From Zhongshania aliphaticivorans (GTDB taxonomy: Bacteria; Pseudomonadota; Gammaproteobacteria; Pseudomonadales; Spongiibacteraceae), in assembly GCF_001586255.1 (NCBI RefSeq), contig NZ_CP014544.1:3063501-3127500 (forward strand): a stretch of DNA of 64,000 nt. The letters run 5' to 3'. The number at the start of each line of letters is the position of its first letter. The stretch's first letter is position 1. The position numbers and the translations under genes were made by a program. A model generated the notes under the pieces. The model saw only the letters and a program-made list of their open reading frames with translations. It did not search any database and was not told the origin of the DNA. Shown here piece by piece: positions 27,162-36,575 of the stretch.

Positions 27162-29552
27162 ATGCCAGTGCTTCGCCTACTTACTCTCGCCCTTATCGCC
27201 ACGGCCAGTAGCGCCGCTTTAGCGCAGAATACGACGTCTGAAACTTGTGGCGATACCAGCAATGCGGCGCTCAGCGGTGACATCAGCAATTTGCCCGCCT
27301 ATTACCAGCATTGGCACTGGGTACCCAATAGTCATTTGACCAAAACGGCACGCTGCGGTCTCACCCCCGGCTGTCAGGGGCGGTTTATTGAGCCCGCCAG
27401 AAACTGGGACGGCGCTGGCATCACGCCCCTAAGCGCGCCCCTCAACGTCTCCGCCGACACCATCGAGTCCATCGGCGCCAAAGCCACCATGACCGGCGAC
27501 GTGCAATTGCGCAAAGGCGATCTCAGCTTAGATGCTGGCTATGCCCAGTACAATCGCAGCAATAGCACGGTGTTACTCCGCGACAATGTCGTCTTACGTC
27601 AACCGGGCATACTGCTTCGCGGCCAATTCGCCCAAATTGACACTAATCGCGGCTTAGGCGAACTACAACAAGCTGAAATCTTAAGCTTCCAAACCGGCGC
27701 CCGGGGCACCGCTGAGCGCATTGCAAGACCCGATTACAGCCGCTTTGAAATGGACGGTGCCAGCTACACTCAGTGCACCCCCGACAATGAAACATGGTCA
27801 CTCCACGCCGACAGCATTGTCCTAGACTACGACAGTGGCCGAGGCGTCGCCCGGGGCACCAGCATTCGCGTTTATGACGTTCCCGTGTTTTACAGCCCCT
27901 ATCTAAACTTCCCGGTAGATGATCGCCGGGCCACTGGCTTTTTATTCCCATCTATTGGTCTCGCCAGTAACAGCTTGGACATTTCTACGCCTTACTACCT
28001 GAACCTTGCGCCAAATTACGACGCGATTATTGCACCACGATTTATCGAAAATCGTGGTGAAGCGCTAGAAACCGAATTCCGGTACCTAAATCGCTACAGT
28101 GAATGGGCCGTCAGCAGTAGCTACTTGCCAAACGACCAAAGCGAGAACATTGATCGCTGGCTGATCGACGTTAAAGAAGAAGGGTTTGTCAGCGAGCAGT
28201 GGGGAACGGAAATTGACTATACCAAGGTCAGCGACATCGACTATTTCTCTGATCTTGGCCTCGCTAACTTGGCGATTAAACGCAGCACCCACCTGAATCA
28301 ACAGGGCGCATTGAACTATACCTCAGACAACTGGCGCGGCCGCTTAGAGGTGCAGCGCTATCAGACAATCGCGGTGGTAGAAGATCCATACCAGAAGCTG
28401 CCCCAGCTACGTTTAAATTATCAGTCTCCCGCAAAAAACTTCCAGCTCGAACCCATTATCGAGTTCGAATACACCCAGTTTGACCACCGCGATAGCTTGC
28501 GCGAGGGCGGCACCAAGGTTACCGGCGAGCGGGTCTACGCAACCGCCGGCACCAGCTTCCCTATGCGCTGGCGCTGGGGGTTCATTGAGCCCGCGGTAAA
28601 AAGCCGAATGGTCAACTATGAGCTTGAAGACGCGCAACTTGCTGGCATTGACGCCAGCCCCAGCGCCAGCAGCGCTTTGTTCAGCGTTGATAGCGGCTTG
28701 TATTTCGAGCGCGAGCTAAGTATCAGCGACCAAGCTTGGACCCAAACCTTAGAGCCGCGCTTATTTTACCGCTATTCGGAACACGAAGAGCAGAGCGATC
28801 AACCCGACTTTGACAGCGCCGCGCTAACCTTTACCTACCAGCAATTATTTCGCGACACCCGCTTTACCGGGCACGACCGTCTCGACGACGCCAATCAGGT
28901 CGCCCTCGGCATCAGCAGCCGCTTTATTAACAATGCTGCAGGGCGTGAAGTATTAACCGCCAGCGTCGGCCAGCTCCATTATTTTGACGACGGCAAGGTT
29001 CAGCTGCCCGGAGACGATATTCGCAAAAGCAGTAACTCTGACTTTGCCGCCCAATTTCGCCTTTTACCTGATGACAATCGTTGGTTCAGCGTTGATCTTC
29101 TGTATGATGCACGGCAAGGGGTGCTTAATCAGAGCAATCTGGGCTACCATCAGCGCGGCGACAATGGCGCGCTGTTCAATATTGGCTACACCTTCCGCCG
29201 CGAAGGTAATGAATTTGGCGGACTGGAAAACAATATCAAGCAGGGCGACGCCTCCGTAAGTCTGCCGCTAAACAGTCAGTGGAAACTGTTTGCCAAGACT
29301 CAATACGATTTTGAAGACAACCGCCCTGTTGAAAACTTGATTGGCGCCGAGTATCAAAACTGTTGCTGGCTGAGCAGAGTGGTTTATCAACGCGCGCTGG
29401 AACCCGACGACAATAGCGGGTCTAACACCAGTGGCACCGACAACAACTCGGCGGTGCTCATTGAATTTCAATTGAAAGGACTGGGTGGGCTTGGCACCGC
29501 AGTAACCAGTGTTCTTAAGGAAAGTATTTTTGGCTACCTATCTGATGAATAA
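27162..29552 (+). CDS. lptD: LPS-assembly protein LptD
   Basis: A 796-residue outer-membrane protein that inserts lipopolysaccharide into the outer leaflet together with LptE. A signal peptide (about 1-21) precedes a polar N-terminal part and an LptA-like (OstA) domain (about residues 95-215: TMTGDVQLRKGDLSLDAGYA). The C-terminal 26-strand barrel domain follows. Cysteines expected for the interdomain disulphides are visible: C29 near the N-terminus, one in SYTQCTPDN, and the adjacent pair in YQNCCW near the end. The next gene, surA, encodes the chaperone that delivers LptD to the Bam complex, and its start overlaps the lptD stop. Confidence 0.95.
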   Translation: MPVLRLLTLALIATASSAALAQNTTSETCGDTSNAALSGDISNLPAYYQHWHWVPNSHLTKTARCGLTPGCQGRFIEPARNWDGAGITPLSAPLNVSADTIESIGAKATMTGDVQLRKGDLSLDAGYAQYNRSNSTVLLRDNVVLRQPGILLRGQFAQIDTNRGLGELQQAEILSFQTGARGTAERIARPDYSRFEMDGASYTQCTPDNETWSLHADSIVLDYDSGRGVARGTSIRVYDVPVFYSPYLNFPVDDRRATGFLFPSIGLASNSLDISTPYYLNLAPNYDAIIAPRFIENRGEALETEFRYLNRYSEWAVSSSYLPNDQSENIDRWLIDVKEEGFVSEQWGTEIDYTKVSDIDYFSDLGLANLAIKRSTHLNQQGALNYTSDNWRGRLEVQRYQTIAVVEDPYQKLPQLRLNYQSPAKNFQLEPIIEFEYTQFDHRDSLREGGTKVTGERVYATAGTSFPMRWRWGFIEPAVKSRMVNYELEDAQLAGIDASPSASSALFSVDSGLYFERELSISDQAWTQTLEPRLFYRYSEHEEQSDQPDFDSAALTFTYQQLFRDTRFTGHDRLDDANQVALGISSRFINNAAGREVLTASVGQLHYFDDGKVQLPGDDIRKSSNSDFAAQFRLLPDDNRWFSVDLLYDARQGVLNQSNLGYHQRGDNGALFNIGYTFRREGNEFGGLENNIKQGDASVSLPLNSQWKLFAKTQYDFEDNRPVENLIGAEYQNCCWLSRVVYQRALEPDDNSGSNTSGTDNNSAVLIEFQLKGLGGLGTAVTSVLKESIFGYLSDE

Positions 29553-30810
29553 TATGCGTTTACTCAAAACCTTAACTGCCACGCTAATGATTGTTTTAGC
29601 GCCCCTGGCTCAAGCTGAGACCAAATGGCTGGATAAAATTGTCGCCATTGTCGATGACGACATCATTCTGGCCAGTGAACTCGATACCCGTATAGACAGT
29701 ATTACGGCAAATATTGAGCGCTCTGGTAAAGAAGGGCCGCCACCGGAGCAGCTTCGCAAAGAAGTTCTGGATTTGCTCATTTTAGAAAATATCCAGCTAC
29801 AGCTTGCCAACCGCTACGGCGTGCGCATTGAAGACGAAGAACTCAATGCCGCAGTAGCCAGAATTGCCGCAGGCAACAACCTGACCCTAGCCCAGTTCCA
29901 GCAGGCGCTTACTGCCAGTGGCGCCTCGTATCTCGCGGTGCGCGAGCAAATCGCCAAGGAAATGATTCTCCAACGCGTGCAAATGGGCAATGTTAGCCAG
30001 CGCATTCAAATCAGCGACCAAGAAATCCAAAGCTTCCTAAAATCCGAGGAAGGCCGCCAGCGGACCGCGCCGGAATACCACTTTTCACACGTACTTATTC
30101 CGGTTGACTCCGACGCCAGCCCGGCCCAGCGCCAACAAGCCGAAGCCAGAGCGAAAGCTCTGAGCGCCAAAATGCGCGCGGGTAAAAATATCGACAACGC
30201 CAACGACGCGATTAGCATCAGCGACCTAGGCTGGCGCAAAAGCACTGAACTGCCGTCGCTGTTTACCGACGTTGCCGCCAAGATGAACGACCTCGACGTT
30301 TCAGACCCAATTCAAAGTGCTAGCGGCTATCATATTATCCAGTTACTGGAGAGCCGCGGTGTAAAGCAAATGGTCAAGCAAACTCGTGCCAGCCACATCT
30401 TGCTCAAACCATCCGCAATCCGCAGCGAAGCGCAAACCGTTGCCCTTGCTAAAGAATTGCGCCAGCGCATTCTCAATGGCGAATCCTTCCGCGACCTTGC
30501 CAAAGAGTACTCTGAAGACATCGGCTCCGCCCAAGAAGGCGGTGACCTCGGCTGGACCACCCCCGGCCAACTCGTACCAGAATTTCAGAAAGCCATGGAT
30601 GAAACCGCACCGGGTGAAGTTCATGAACCCATTGCATCAGACTACGGCTGGCATATTATTAAAGTCATTGAGCGCCGCAATCAGGATGTAACCAAAGAAA
30701 TGCGCAAGCAAATTGCTCGCAATATCATCCACGAACGCAAATATGCCGACGAACTGGACATCTGGCTGCGCAAAATTCGCAGCGAGGCCTTTGTCGACAT
30801 CAAAATTTGA
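29545..30810 (+). CDS. surA: Periplasmic chaperone/peptidyl-prolyl isomerase SurA
   Basis: A protein of about 421 residues with a signal peptide ([21 protein letters not shown]). It has the SurA N-terminal chaperone domain ([21 protein letters not shown] onward, about 25-175) and two parvulin domains: one with YHFSHVLIP / [13 protein letters not shown] and one with RASHILLKP / [16 protein letters not shown]. It escorts outer-membrane proteins, LptD in particular. Starts at 29545 and 29554 are both possible, neither with a strong ribosome binding site. Both overlap or abut the lptD stop, so translation is probably coupled. The stop TGA overlaps the pdxA ATG. Confidence 0.95.
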   Translation: MNNMRLLKTLTATLMIVLAPLAQAETKWLDKIVAIVDDDIILASELDTRIDSITANIERSGKEGPPPEQLRKEVLDLLILENIQLQLANRYGVRIEDEELNAAVARIAAGNNLTLAQFQQALTASGASYLAVREQIAKEMILQRVQMGNVSQRIQISDQEIQSFLKSEEGRQRTAPEYHFSHVLIPVDSDASPAQRQQAEARAKALSAKMRAGKNIDNANDAISISDLGWRKSTELPSLFTDVAAKMNDLDVSDPIQSASGYHIIQLLESRGVKQMVKQTRASHILLKPSAIRSEAQTVALAKELRQRILNGESFRDLAKEYSEDIGSAQEGGDLGWTTPGQLVPEFQKAMDETAPGEVHEPIASDYGWHIIKVIERRNQDVTKEMRKQIARNIIHERKYADELDIWLRKIRSEAFVDIKI

Positions 30811-31802
30811 TGCCAAGCCGCATTGCTATCACCCCCGGCGAACCTGCCGGGGTCGGCCCAGAACTCCTCGTTAAGCTTGCGCAAGAAAACTACGACGCCG
30901 AACTCGTAGCCTTTGCCGATCCGGCGCTGCTAATGCAACGCGCCGCCGCCATTGGCCTGCCCCTGCAATGCCTGCCCTGTGACCTTGACGCGCCCGCTCA
31001 AGCTCACCGTAGCGGCCAGCTAAAAGTCGTCGATATTGCCCTGCACAGCCCAGTGCAAGCTGGGCAACTCAACACCGCCAACGCCGCCTACGTATTAGAA
31101 ACCCTGCGCCAAGCTACCGACGCCTGTTTAAACAAGCAATGTCAGGCACTGGTCACCGGCCCTGTGCAAAAATCCGTAATCAACGACGCTGGTATCGCCT
31201 TTAGTGGTCACACTGAATTTCTTGAAGAGCGCTGCGCTGCCGACAAAGTCGTCATGATGCTCGCCACCGAGCAATTGCGCGTCGCGTTAGTTACCACCCA
31301 CCTGCCCTTGAGCGCCGTTCCCGCTGCGATCACCACCGCCACGTTACAGCGCGTGACCGAGATACTGCACCACAGCCTGCAAAGCCAATTCGGCTGTGAG
31401 CGCCCTCGTATATTAGTGCTTGGCCTAAACCCCCATGCCGGTGAAGGCGGGCATATGGGCAGAGAAGAAATTGACACTATCATCCCTTGCCTCGACGCCC
31501 TGCGCCAGCGCGGCTGGCTGCTCGAAGGTCCCATGCCCGCCGACACCGCCTTCACACCCCGGCATTTAGCCAACTGTGACGCGGTATTGGCCATGTACCA
31601 CGACCAAGGCCTGCCGGTACTTAAGTACCAAGGCTTTGGTCGCGCAGTGAACATCACTCTCGGCCTACCCATTATTCGCACCTCGGTAGACCACGGCACC
31701 GCACTCGACCTCGCCGGAAGCGGCTCGGCCGACGTCGGCAGTTTTAACGCCGCACTCAACAGTGCTATTGAAATGACTCAGCACAGCAGGAAACACCTTT
31801 AA
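30810..31802 (+). CDS. pdxA: 4-hydroxythreonine-4-phosphate dehydrogenase
   Basis: A 330-residue PdxA, which oxidises 4-phosphohydroxy-L-threonine with NAD in pyridoxal phosphate synthesis. Signatures are [13 protein letters not shown] at the N-terminus, [17 protein letters not shown] (metal-binding His), [17 protein letters not shown], and [11 protein letters not shown] with another metal His near the C-terminal part. Start and stop overlap its neighbours: TGATG with surA and TAATG with rsmA, showing a tightly packed operon. The usual gammaproteobacterial order surA-pdxA-rsmA-apaG-apaH is fully conserved here. Confidence 0.96.
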   Translation: MPSRIAITPGEPAGVGPELLVKLAQENYDAELVAFADPALLMQRAAAIGLPLQCLPCDLDAPAQAHRSGQLKVVDIALHSPVQAGQLNTANAAYVLETLRQATDACLNKQCQALVTGPVQKSVINDAGIAFSGHTEFLEERCAADKVVMMLATEQLRVALVTTHLPLSAVPAAITTATLQRVTEILHHSLQSQFGCERPRILVLGLNPHAGEGGHMGREEIDTIIPCLDALRQRGWLLEGPMPADTAFTPRHLANCDAVLAMYHDQGLPVLKYQGFGRAVNITLGLPIIRTSVDHGTALDLAGSGSADVGSFNAALNSAIEMTQHSRKHL

Positions 31803-32614
31803 TGCAATCCCCAGCTCCACACCGGGCGCGCAAACGCTTCGGCCAAAACTTTCTTCACGACCAAGGCATCATTCGCGGCATCGTACGCGCGGTTTCACCG
31901 CTAGCGGGTCAGCGCTTACTGGAAATCGGCCCTGGCCAAGGGGCAATTACCGCCACGATCCTCGATACCGATTGCCAGCTCGACGTTATTGAGATCGACC
32001 GCGATCTCGTGCAAATTTTGACGGATAAATTTTCTAGTCACGACAACTTCCGCATTCACGAAGGCGATGCCCTAAAATTTGATATTGGCGCACTAGCGGG
32101 CACAGAAAAGCTGCGGGTGGTGGGCAATCTGCCCTACAATATTTCTACCCCGCTCATATTCCATTTGCTTAGCGCCCACGACTGCATCAGCGACATGCAC
32201 TTTATGCTACAAAAAGAAGTGGTCGAGCGGCTCGCTGCTGGCCCCGGCAGTAAAACCTACGGTCGCCTTAGTATTATGGCGCAATACTATTGTGCAATTG
32301 AATCGCTCTTTGATGTGCCACCCGAAGCCTTTTCCCCCCAACCTAAGGTACAATCCGCCATCGTTCGGCTAACACCCTATACTCAGCCTCCCTTTCCGGC
32401 CAAAGACGTTAAACTATTACAACGAGTCGTTCGCGACGCCTTTAATCAACGTCGCAAGACCTTGCGTAATACCCTTAAGGGCTTAATCAGTAGCGAGGGC
32501 CTGGAGGCACTGGGCTTAGACCCAGGTATTAGACCAGAAAACGTTAGCCTAGAAAGCTATGTTGCGATTGCCAACGCCGTTGGTGACGCACAAGAAAATG
32601 ATATTGCGGAGTAA
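31802..32614 (+). CDS. rsmA: 16S rRNA (adenine1518-N6/adenine1519-N6)-dimethyltransferase
   Basis: A 270-residue SAM-dependent methyltransferase (KsgA) that dimethylates the two adjacent adenosines in the 3' hairpin of 16S rRNA, a late check on small-subunit assembly. It contains RKRFGQNFLHD, the SAM-binding LEIGPGQGAIT, and catalytic motif NLPYNIST. The C-terminal helical domain contains DAFNQRRKTLRNTLKGL. Full length for the family. It lies in the surA-pdxA-rsmA-apaG-apaH operon; its loss usually gives kasugamycin resistance. Confidence 0.96.
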   Translation: MQSPAPHRARKRFGQNFLHDQGIIRGIVRAVSPLAGQRLLEIGPGQGAITATILDTDCQLDVIEIDRDLVQILTDKFSSHDNFRIHEGDALKFDIGALAGTEKLRVVGNLPYNISTPLIFHLLSAHDCISDMHFMLQKEVVERLAAGPGSKTYGRLSIMAQYYCAIESLFDVPPEAFSPQPKVQSAIVRLTPYTQPPFPAKDVKLLQRVVRDAFNQRRKTLRNTLKGLISSEGLEALGLDPGIRPENVSLESYVAIANAVGDAQENDIAE

Positions 32615-32617
32615 GAA

Positions 32618-32995
32618 ATGCCAGATTCAGCCCCTGTCGACATTCAGGTAGAAAGCCAATTTCTGCCAGACCAATCGGTGCCGGAAGAACAGCGCTTTGC
32701 CTTCGCCTACACCATCACCATCCGCAATACGGGTGAAGAGGCCGTGCGCCTGATCAATCGCCACTGGATAATTACTGATGGCGCAAATCAAGTTCAAGAA
32801 GTACAGGGCGAAGGCGTTATTGGCAAGCAGCCACTTATCGAACCCGGCCAGTCGTTTAGTTACACCTCTGGCGCCGTGATAGAAACCGCCGTGGGCACCA
32901 TGGAAGGCAGTTACGAAATGATCAGCGCCTCCGGTCGGCCCTTTATTGCACCCATCGGCATATTTTCACTAGTCCGGCCCTCGGCGCTGCACTAA
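32618..32995 (+). CDS. apaG: ApaG protein (DUF525)
   Basis: A 125-residue protein of the ApaG/DUF525 family with an immunoglobulin-like beta-sandwich. The conserved core is present: FAYTITIRNTGEEAVRLINRHWIITD, GEGVIGKQPLIEPGQSFSYTSG and GTMEGSYEM. The biochemical role of bacterial ApaG is not firmly established; it binds pyrophosphate-like ligands in some reports. It follows rsmA by 3 bases and precedes apaH by 23. Confidence 0.95.
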   Translation: MPDSAPVDIQVESQFLPDQSVPEEQRFAFAYTITIRNTGEEAVRLINRHWIITDGANQVQEVQGEGVIGKQPLIEPGQSFSYTSGAVIETAVGTMEGSYEMISASGRPFIAPIGIFSLVRPSALH

Positions 32996-33018
32996 ACAGC
33001 ATAGACGGAGCAAAGATC

Positions 33019-33825
33019 GTGGGCAGATATGCTGTAGGGGATTTACAAGGCTGTTTAAAACCCCTGCAATGTCTGCTCAACGAGGTCGGCTTTCAAGCCG
33101 AACACGATCAGCTCTGGCTAGTTGGTGACCTCGTCAACCGCGGTCCCGACTCACTTGAAACTCTGCGTTACCTCTACAGCATTCGCAATAGCCTGCGTAT
33201 TACCCTCGGCAATCACGACCTGCACTGCCTTGCGCTGGCCCGCGGCGCTACTGACCGCGGCCGTCACCCCACGCTCGAAGCGCTACTTAATGCCCCCGAC
33301 TGCGGCGAACTCATGGACTGGCTGCAACAACAAGCGTTGGTACTGCGCTCCGACGACGGCCGCTACCTAATGAGCCACGCAGGCATTCCCGCTGCGTGGA
33401 GCAGCGAACAAGCCCTGAGTCTGAGCCGTGAGATCGAAGCCGTTTTACAAAGCGCGCAGGCTGACGATTTTTTTAAGGAGATGTACGGCGATGAACCAAA
33501 CCGCTGGGACGACAATTTAAGCGGCCTAGTCCGCCTGCGCGCCATCACCAACCACCTCACCCGCATGCGCCTTAGCAATGCCGAGGGCGAACTGGAATTA
33601 CAATTTAAAGGCGCCCCAGCCGACATCCCCCAAGGCTACCGCCCGTGGTTTGAGTGGCAGGAACCAAATACCCGCAGCGAAACCCTTATATTCGGTCACT
33701 GGGCGGCACTGGAATGCCAAACTGGGCGCGATGATATTATTGCCCTAGACAGCGGCTGCGTGTGGGGACGAGAAATGACGATGTTGGATATGGATAGCGG
33801 GGAGTTGCATCGGTGCGCATGCTAA
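33019..33825 (+). CDS. apaH: Symmetrical bis(5'-nucleosyl)-tetraphosphatase
   Basis: A 268-residue metallophosphatase that hydrolyses Ap4A to two ADP and has been shown in E. coli to remove Np4 caps from RNA. The metallophosphoesterase motifs are in order: GDLQGC, WLVGDLVNRGPDSLET, LGNHDLH, MSHAGIP and FGHWAALE. The start is GTG at 33019, in a context of GGAGCAAAGATC upstream. It closes the lptD operon. Just past the stop are nested inverted repeats described separately. Confidence 0.95.
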   Translation: MGRYAVGDLQGCLKPLQCLLNEVGFQAEHDQLWLVGDLVNRGPDSLETLRYLYSIRNSLRITLGNHDLHCLALARGATDRGRHPTLEALLNAPDCGELMDWLQQQALVLRSDDGRYLMSHAGIPAAWSSEQALSLSREIEAVLQSAQADDFFKEMYGDEPNRWDDNLSGLVRLRAITNHLTRMRLSNAEGELELQFKGAPADIPQGYRPWFEWQEPNTRSETLIFGHWAALECQTGRDDIIALDSGCVWGREMTMLDMDSGELHRCAC

Positions 33826-33888
33826 ACGCTTGACGGGAGACGGGAGATGCAAAACAAGCGTTTACCGTCTCCCGTCCAGCGTCTCCCG
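33823..33888. repeat. Interleaved inverted repeats downstream of apaH
   Basis: Two perfect inverted repeats interleave: TAAACGCTT (33823-33831) with AAGCGTTTA (33856-33864), and GACGGGAGAC (33832-33841) with GTCTCCCGTC (33867-33876). GCGTCTCCCG recurs at 33879-33888. The order A-B-A'-B' would give either alternative hairpins or a pseudoknot. A short T run (CTTTTGCT) follows, so it may act as a transcription terminator for the lptD-apaH operon. Confidence 0.6.
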
Positions 33889-33933
33889 CTTTTGCTATAC
33901 TCCTCGCACAAACCCACTAAGACCCTTTAAACA

Positions 33934-35025
33934 ATGAAAACCTACCTCGTCGGCGGCGCAGTTCGCGATCAATTACTCGACTACCCTTATCACGAGCGTG
34001 ACTGGGTGGTAGTGGGTGCCCGCCCCGAAGATTTGCTAGCACTCGGCTACCAGCAAGTGGGCAAGGATTTCCCGGTGTTCCTGCACCCCAAATCTAAAGA
34101 AGAATACGCTCTCGCCCGCACCGAGCGTAAAAGCGGGCCCGGCTATCACGGTTTTGTCTGCGATTTCAGCCCAGACATCACCTTAGAGGAAGACCTCAGC
34201 CGTCGCGATCTGACGATTAATGCCATAGCCCAAGACGAAGATAAGGCGATTATCGACCCCTATCACGGCCAACGCGATCTCGACGCTAAACTGCTGCGTC
34301 ACGTGTCGCCCGCCTTTGCCGAAGATCCCCTGCGTATTTTGCGAGTCGCGCGTTTTACTGCCCGTTACGCCCATCGCGGCTTTACGGTCGCCGAGGAGAC
34401 TATGGCCTTAATGCGCAGCATGAGCCGTAACGGCGAGCTGGCCACCATCGCCCCAGAACGAATTTGGGTAGAGCTAAGCAAGGCCCTGGGAGAACAAAAT
34501 CCTGCGAGTTTTTTCGAGGTGCTGCTCAACTGCGACGCCCTCGCCGCACTCTTTCCTGAATGGGCAGCATCGTTCACGCCGGCGTTATTAACCCTGATCG
34601 ATACCGCCGCCGCGCAGGCGCTGTCACTAGACCAGCGCTTTGCCATTAGCTGCAGCAATCTCGATGCCAGCAGCTGCAAAACCCTGTGCCAAAATCTGCG
34701 CGCCAGCAATAGCGCAAGTTGGCTAGCGGAACGCTGCGCGGCAACCACCCCACTCCCTGCGATGGAGTCGGCGGAAGAATGGCTAAAGGTTTTGGAACAA
34801 TTTGATTACGCTCGTCGCCCCGAACAGCTAGCTAATTTTATCGCCATTGCCCAGCTACTCCAGCCCAGCGAGACCCGACTGGCGATGCTAGGGGATGCTG
34901 GCGAGCAATTGAGCGCCATTAGCGCTGGGGAATTAATGAGCCAAGGCTACAAGGGGGCGGAACTTGGCGCTGCTCTGCGCGAGCAACGCTTGGCAGCATT
35001 GCGGGCAATTACCGGCGCAAACTAG
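33934..35025 (+). CDS. cca: CCA tRNA nucleotidyltransferase (no HD domain)
   Basis: A 363-residue class II CCA-adding enzyme that builds or repairs the 3' CCA of tRNAs. The N-terminal part is very like E. coli Cca: [24 protein letters not shown] with the metal aspartates, [32 protein letters not shown] and [22 protein letters not shown]. coli Cca (412 residues) carries an HD phosphohydrolase domain in its C-terminal half beginning with a His-rich HPEIDTG segment. That segment is missing here and the tail is shorter. Thus 2',3'-cyclic phosphodiesterase and phosphatase side activities should be absent. Confidence 0.93.
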   Translation: MKTYLVGGAVRDQLLDYPYHERDWVVVGARPEDLLALGYQQVGKDFPVFLHPKSKEEYALARTERKSGPGYHGFVCDFSPDITLEEDLSRRDLTINAIAQDEDKAIIDPYHGQRDLDAKLLRHVSPAFAEDPLRILRVARFTARYAHRGFTVAEETMALMRSMSRNGELATIAPERIWVELSKALGEQNPASFFEVLLNCDALAALFPEWAASFTPALLTLIDTAAAQALSLDQRFAISCSNLDASSCKTLCQNLRASNSASWLAERCAATTPLPAMESAEEWLKVLEQFDYARRPEQLANFIAIAQLLQPSETRLAMLGDAGEQLSAISAGELMSQGYKGAELGAALREQRLAALRAITGAN

Positions 35026-35046
35026 CGGGGGGTTTTAACGCCCAAA

Positions 35047-35313
35047 TCAGCCCCGCGCTTTTCGCGTAGGCTGCATTTGCTTGCTCAACGTTGATTGCTC
35101 TAAACGTTCAGCAAGCCATACTTTAATTATGGACTGACGAGTAACCCCTAGGCGCGACGCCTCTTTATCAAGTGACTCAATCATCCAGGTGGGAAAATCT
35201 ACGTTAACCCGTTTCTGCATTTGATTGGGACGCTTGATAGATGAAAGATCAAGCTCATCGATAACATCCGATTGATTATCGTCGAACTTCTTATCCAGCG
35301 ATTTAGCTTTCAT
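35047..35313 (-). CDS. brnA: BrnA-type antitoxin
   Basis: An 88-residue protein downstream of and overlapping the BrnT-like toxin gene by 11 bases. The middle part reads as a ribbon-helix-helix domain: QKRVNVDFPTWMIESLDKEASRLGVTRQSIIKVWLAERL. The N-terminal region is charged and flexible, as expected for the toxin-wrapping segment. BrnA-type antitoxins bind the toxin and, with it, their own promoter; a perfect palindrome lies immediately upstream of the toxin gene. The gene order toxin then antitoxin is the usual brnT-brnA order. The family call is by pattern and context. Confidence 0.82.
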   Translation of the reverse strand: MKAKSLDKKFDDNQSDVIDELDLSSIKRPNQMQKRVNVDFPTWMIESLDKEASRLGVTRQSIIKVWLAERLEQSTLSKQMQPTRKARG

Positions 35314-35566
35314 AAAGTACCACCTCAGAATTTCGGGACCGCCGAACGGAGATGATCCTAATCCTGTCCGTACGGTAAGTAATAATGGCAGACAAATGCT
35401 TCCCGTCGATCATGCCGACCACCAAAGCTCTTGGCTCATCATCTGATTTAGCCATAATTTCAATAAAATCAGTATCCTGCCAGATAGCTTGGGCATCAAC
35501 AAAGTCAATGCCATGCTTCTCGAAGTTGGATTTGCTCTTCTTTGGGTCAAATTCGAATGAATACAT
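35303..35566 (-). CDS. brnT: BrnT-type ribonuclease toxin
   Basis: An 87-residue BrnT-family toxin, a small RelE-like ribonuclease that blocks translation. Recognisable elements: FEFDPKKSKSNFEKHGIDF near the N-terminus, DAQAIWQD, ALVVGMIDGKHLSAIITYRTDRIRIISVRRSR near the end. Bacterial BrnT proteins carry the same K-x2-N-x2-KH-G-F and RIRIIS-RR segments. The ATG at 35566 directly abuts a 19-bp palindrome and has no ribosome binding site, suggesting leaderless or weak translation. The pair sits between cca and folK, a typical small accessory insertion in a housekeeping neighbourhood. Confidence 0.85.
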   Translation of the reverse strand: MYSFEFDPKKSKSNFEKHGIDFVDAQAIWQDTDFIEIMAKSDDEPRALVVGMIDGKHLSAIITYRTDRIRIISVRRSRNSEVVLYES

Positions 35567-35585
35567 AGGTATAAAAAATATACCT
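35567..35585 (-). promoter_or_regulatory. Palindromic operator/promoter of brnTA
   Basis: A perfect inverted repeat, AGGTATA and TATACCT separated by five A/T, touches the brnT start codon. TATATT inside it resembles a -10 box, with TTGCCA about 15 bases upstream. It fits an autoregulatory site for BrnA or the BrnT-BrnA complex. Confidence 0.6.
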
Positions 35586-35644
35586 TTTTAGCAATTTTGG
35601 CAAGGTGGTCGCCGAGGCTTTTAACAGGGAGTTCTAGCCGAAGC

Positions 35645-36136
35645 TTATGACGGCCAGCAAAACTCGACCGGCCACAGTTTCTGCTCACTGACATAGCCCG
35701 CCCATAATTCGCGATAGGTTTTGCCGCTCACTGGGTGACAGTGATCCGGCGCCAATTCGCTCAGTGGCCGCAGCACAAAGGCGTTGTAGGTCACTTCGTC
35801 GCGGGGCAGTTCAATGCCAGCAAAATTACCGCAGAGATTATCGTAGCTGAGAATATCAATGTCTAAGGTGCGAGGGCTGAACTTAGGCGCGCCGGGCACA
35901 CGACCGAGGCGAACTTCGATCTCACGCAGCAAATCAATCAAGGGCGCCAAAGCCATATCGGTATCAAAGCTCACCACCATATTTAAAAACAAACTACCGC
36001 GAAAGCCCACCGACTCACTCTCGTAAACCGGCGACAAGCGCAGCGGCGCAAACAGCTCAGCAAGGGCATCTAGCGCTTTCACCATATGCCGGTAGCGCTG
36101 AATATTACTGCCCAGGCCCAAAAACACCTCAGCCAT
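35645..36136 (-). CDS. folK: 2-amino-4-hydroxy-6-hydroxymethyldihydropteridine diphosphokinase
   Basis: A 163-residue HPPK transferring pyrophosphate from ATP to 6-hydroxymethyl-7,8-dihydropterin in folate synthesis. It starts MAEVFLGLGSNIQ. Conserved elements are SPVYESESVGFRG, FLNMVVSFDT, and PRTLDIDILSYD, the family signature holding the two magnesium-binding aspartates. The start at 36136 overlaps the end of folB by 8 bases; an ATG six bases upstream is also possible. folB-folK adjacency supports pathway assignment. Confidence 0.94.
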   Translation of the reverse strand: MAEVFLGLGSNIQRYRHMVKALDALAELFAPLRLSPVYESESVGFRGSLFLNMVVSFDTDMALAPLIDLLREIEVRLGRVPGAPKFSPRTLDIDILSYDNLCGNFAGIELPRDEVTYNAFVLRPLSELAPDHCHPVSGKTYRELWAGYVSEQKLWPVEFCWPS

Positions 36137-36524
36137 TCGCATTACCAAGCCGAGAGCCGATTATTGGCGACAGCGGCGTCCCGCGCTCAATAACCACCCC
36201 CACATCCTTGGCCTGACGCATTGCCCCGGGCTTGGTGATACTTAAGCGCAGCCAGGGCACATTAAACTCGGCCATTATTAGCGCCGCACACCGTTCGGCA
36301 AGTGTTTCAATCAACCGGAACTCGCTGTCGCGCACAAATCCAAATAAGGCTTCAGTCACCGCTTTGTAATTCAGTGTTTTGCTAATATCGTCGTGCTCGG
36401 CAGCCGCGCGAATATCGGTACCCAGCTCCACACTTAATATCACTACCTGCCGGTGCGCACGTTCCCAATCAAAAATACCGATAACGGTATCGACTTTTAA
36501 TTCACTTATATAAACAATATCCAT
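36129..36524 (-). CDS. folB: Dihydroneopterin aldolase
   Basis: A 131-residue FolB that cleaves 7,8-dihydroneopterin to 6-hydroxymethyldihydropterin and glycolaldehyde, feeding FolK. It begins MDIVYISELKVDTVIGIFDWER, the standard start with the substrate-site Glu nearby. It contains LNYKAVTEALFGFV, LIETLAERCA with the conserved Glu and the catalytic KPGA segment (LSITKPGAMRQAKDVGV). It lies 51 bases from the tsaD stop codon in the same direction, so tsaD-folB-folK may be one transcript. Confidence 0.94.
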   Translation of the reverse strand: MDIVYISELKVDTVIGIFDWERAHRQVVILSVELGTDIRAAAEHDDISKTLNYKAVTEALFGFVRDSEFRLIETLAERCAALIMAEFNVPWLRLSITKPGAMRQAKDVGVVIERGTPLSPIIGSRLGNANG

Positions 36525-36575
36525 GGCGTTTCTCGCTAGGTCTGCGCGCTACAACTAATTATGAAAATTTAAAAA

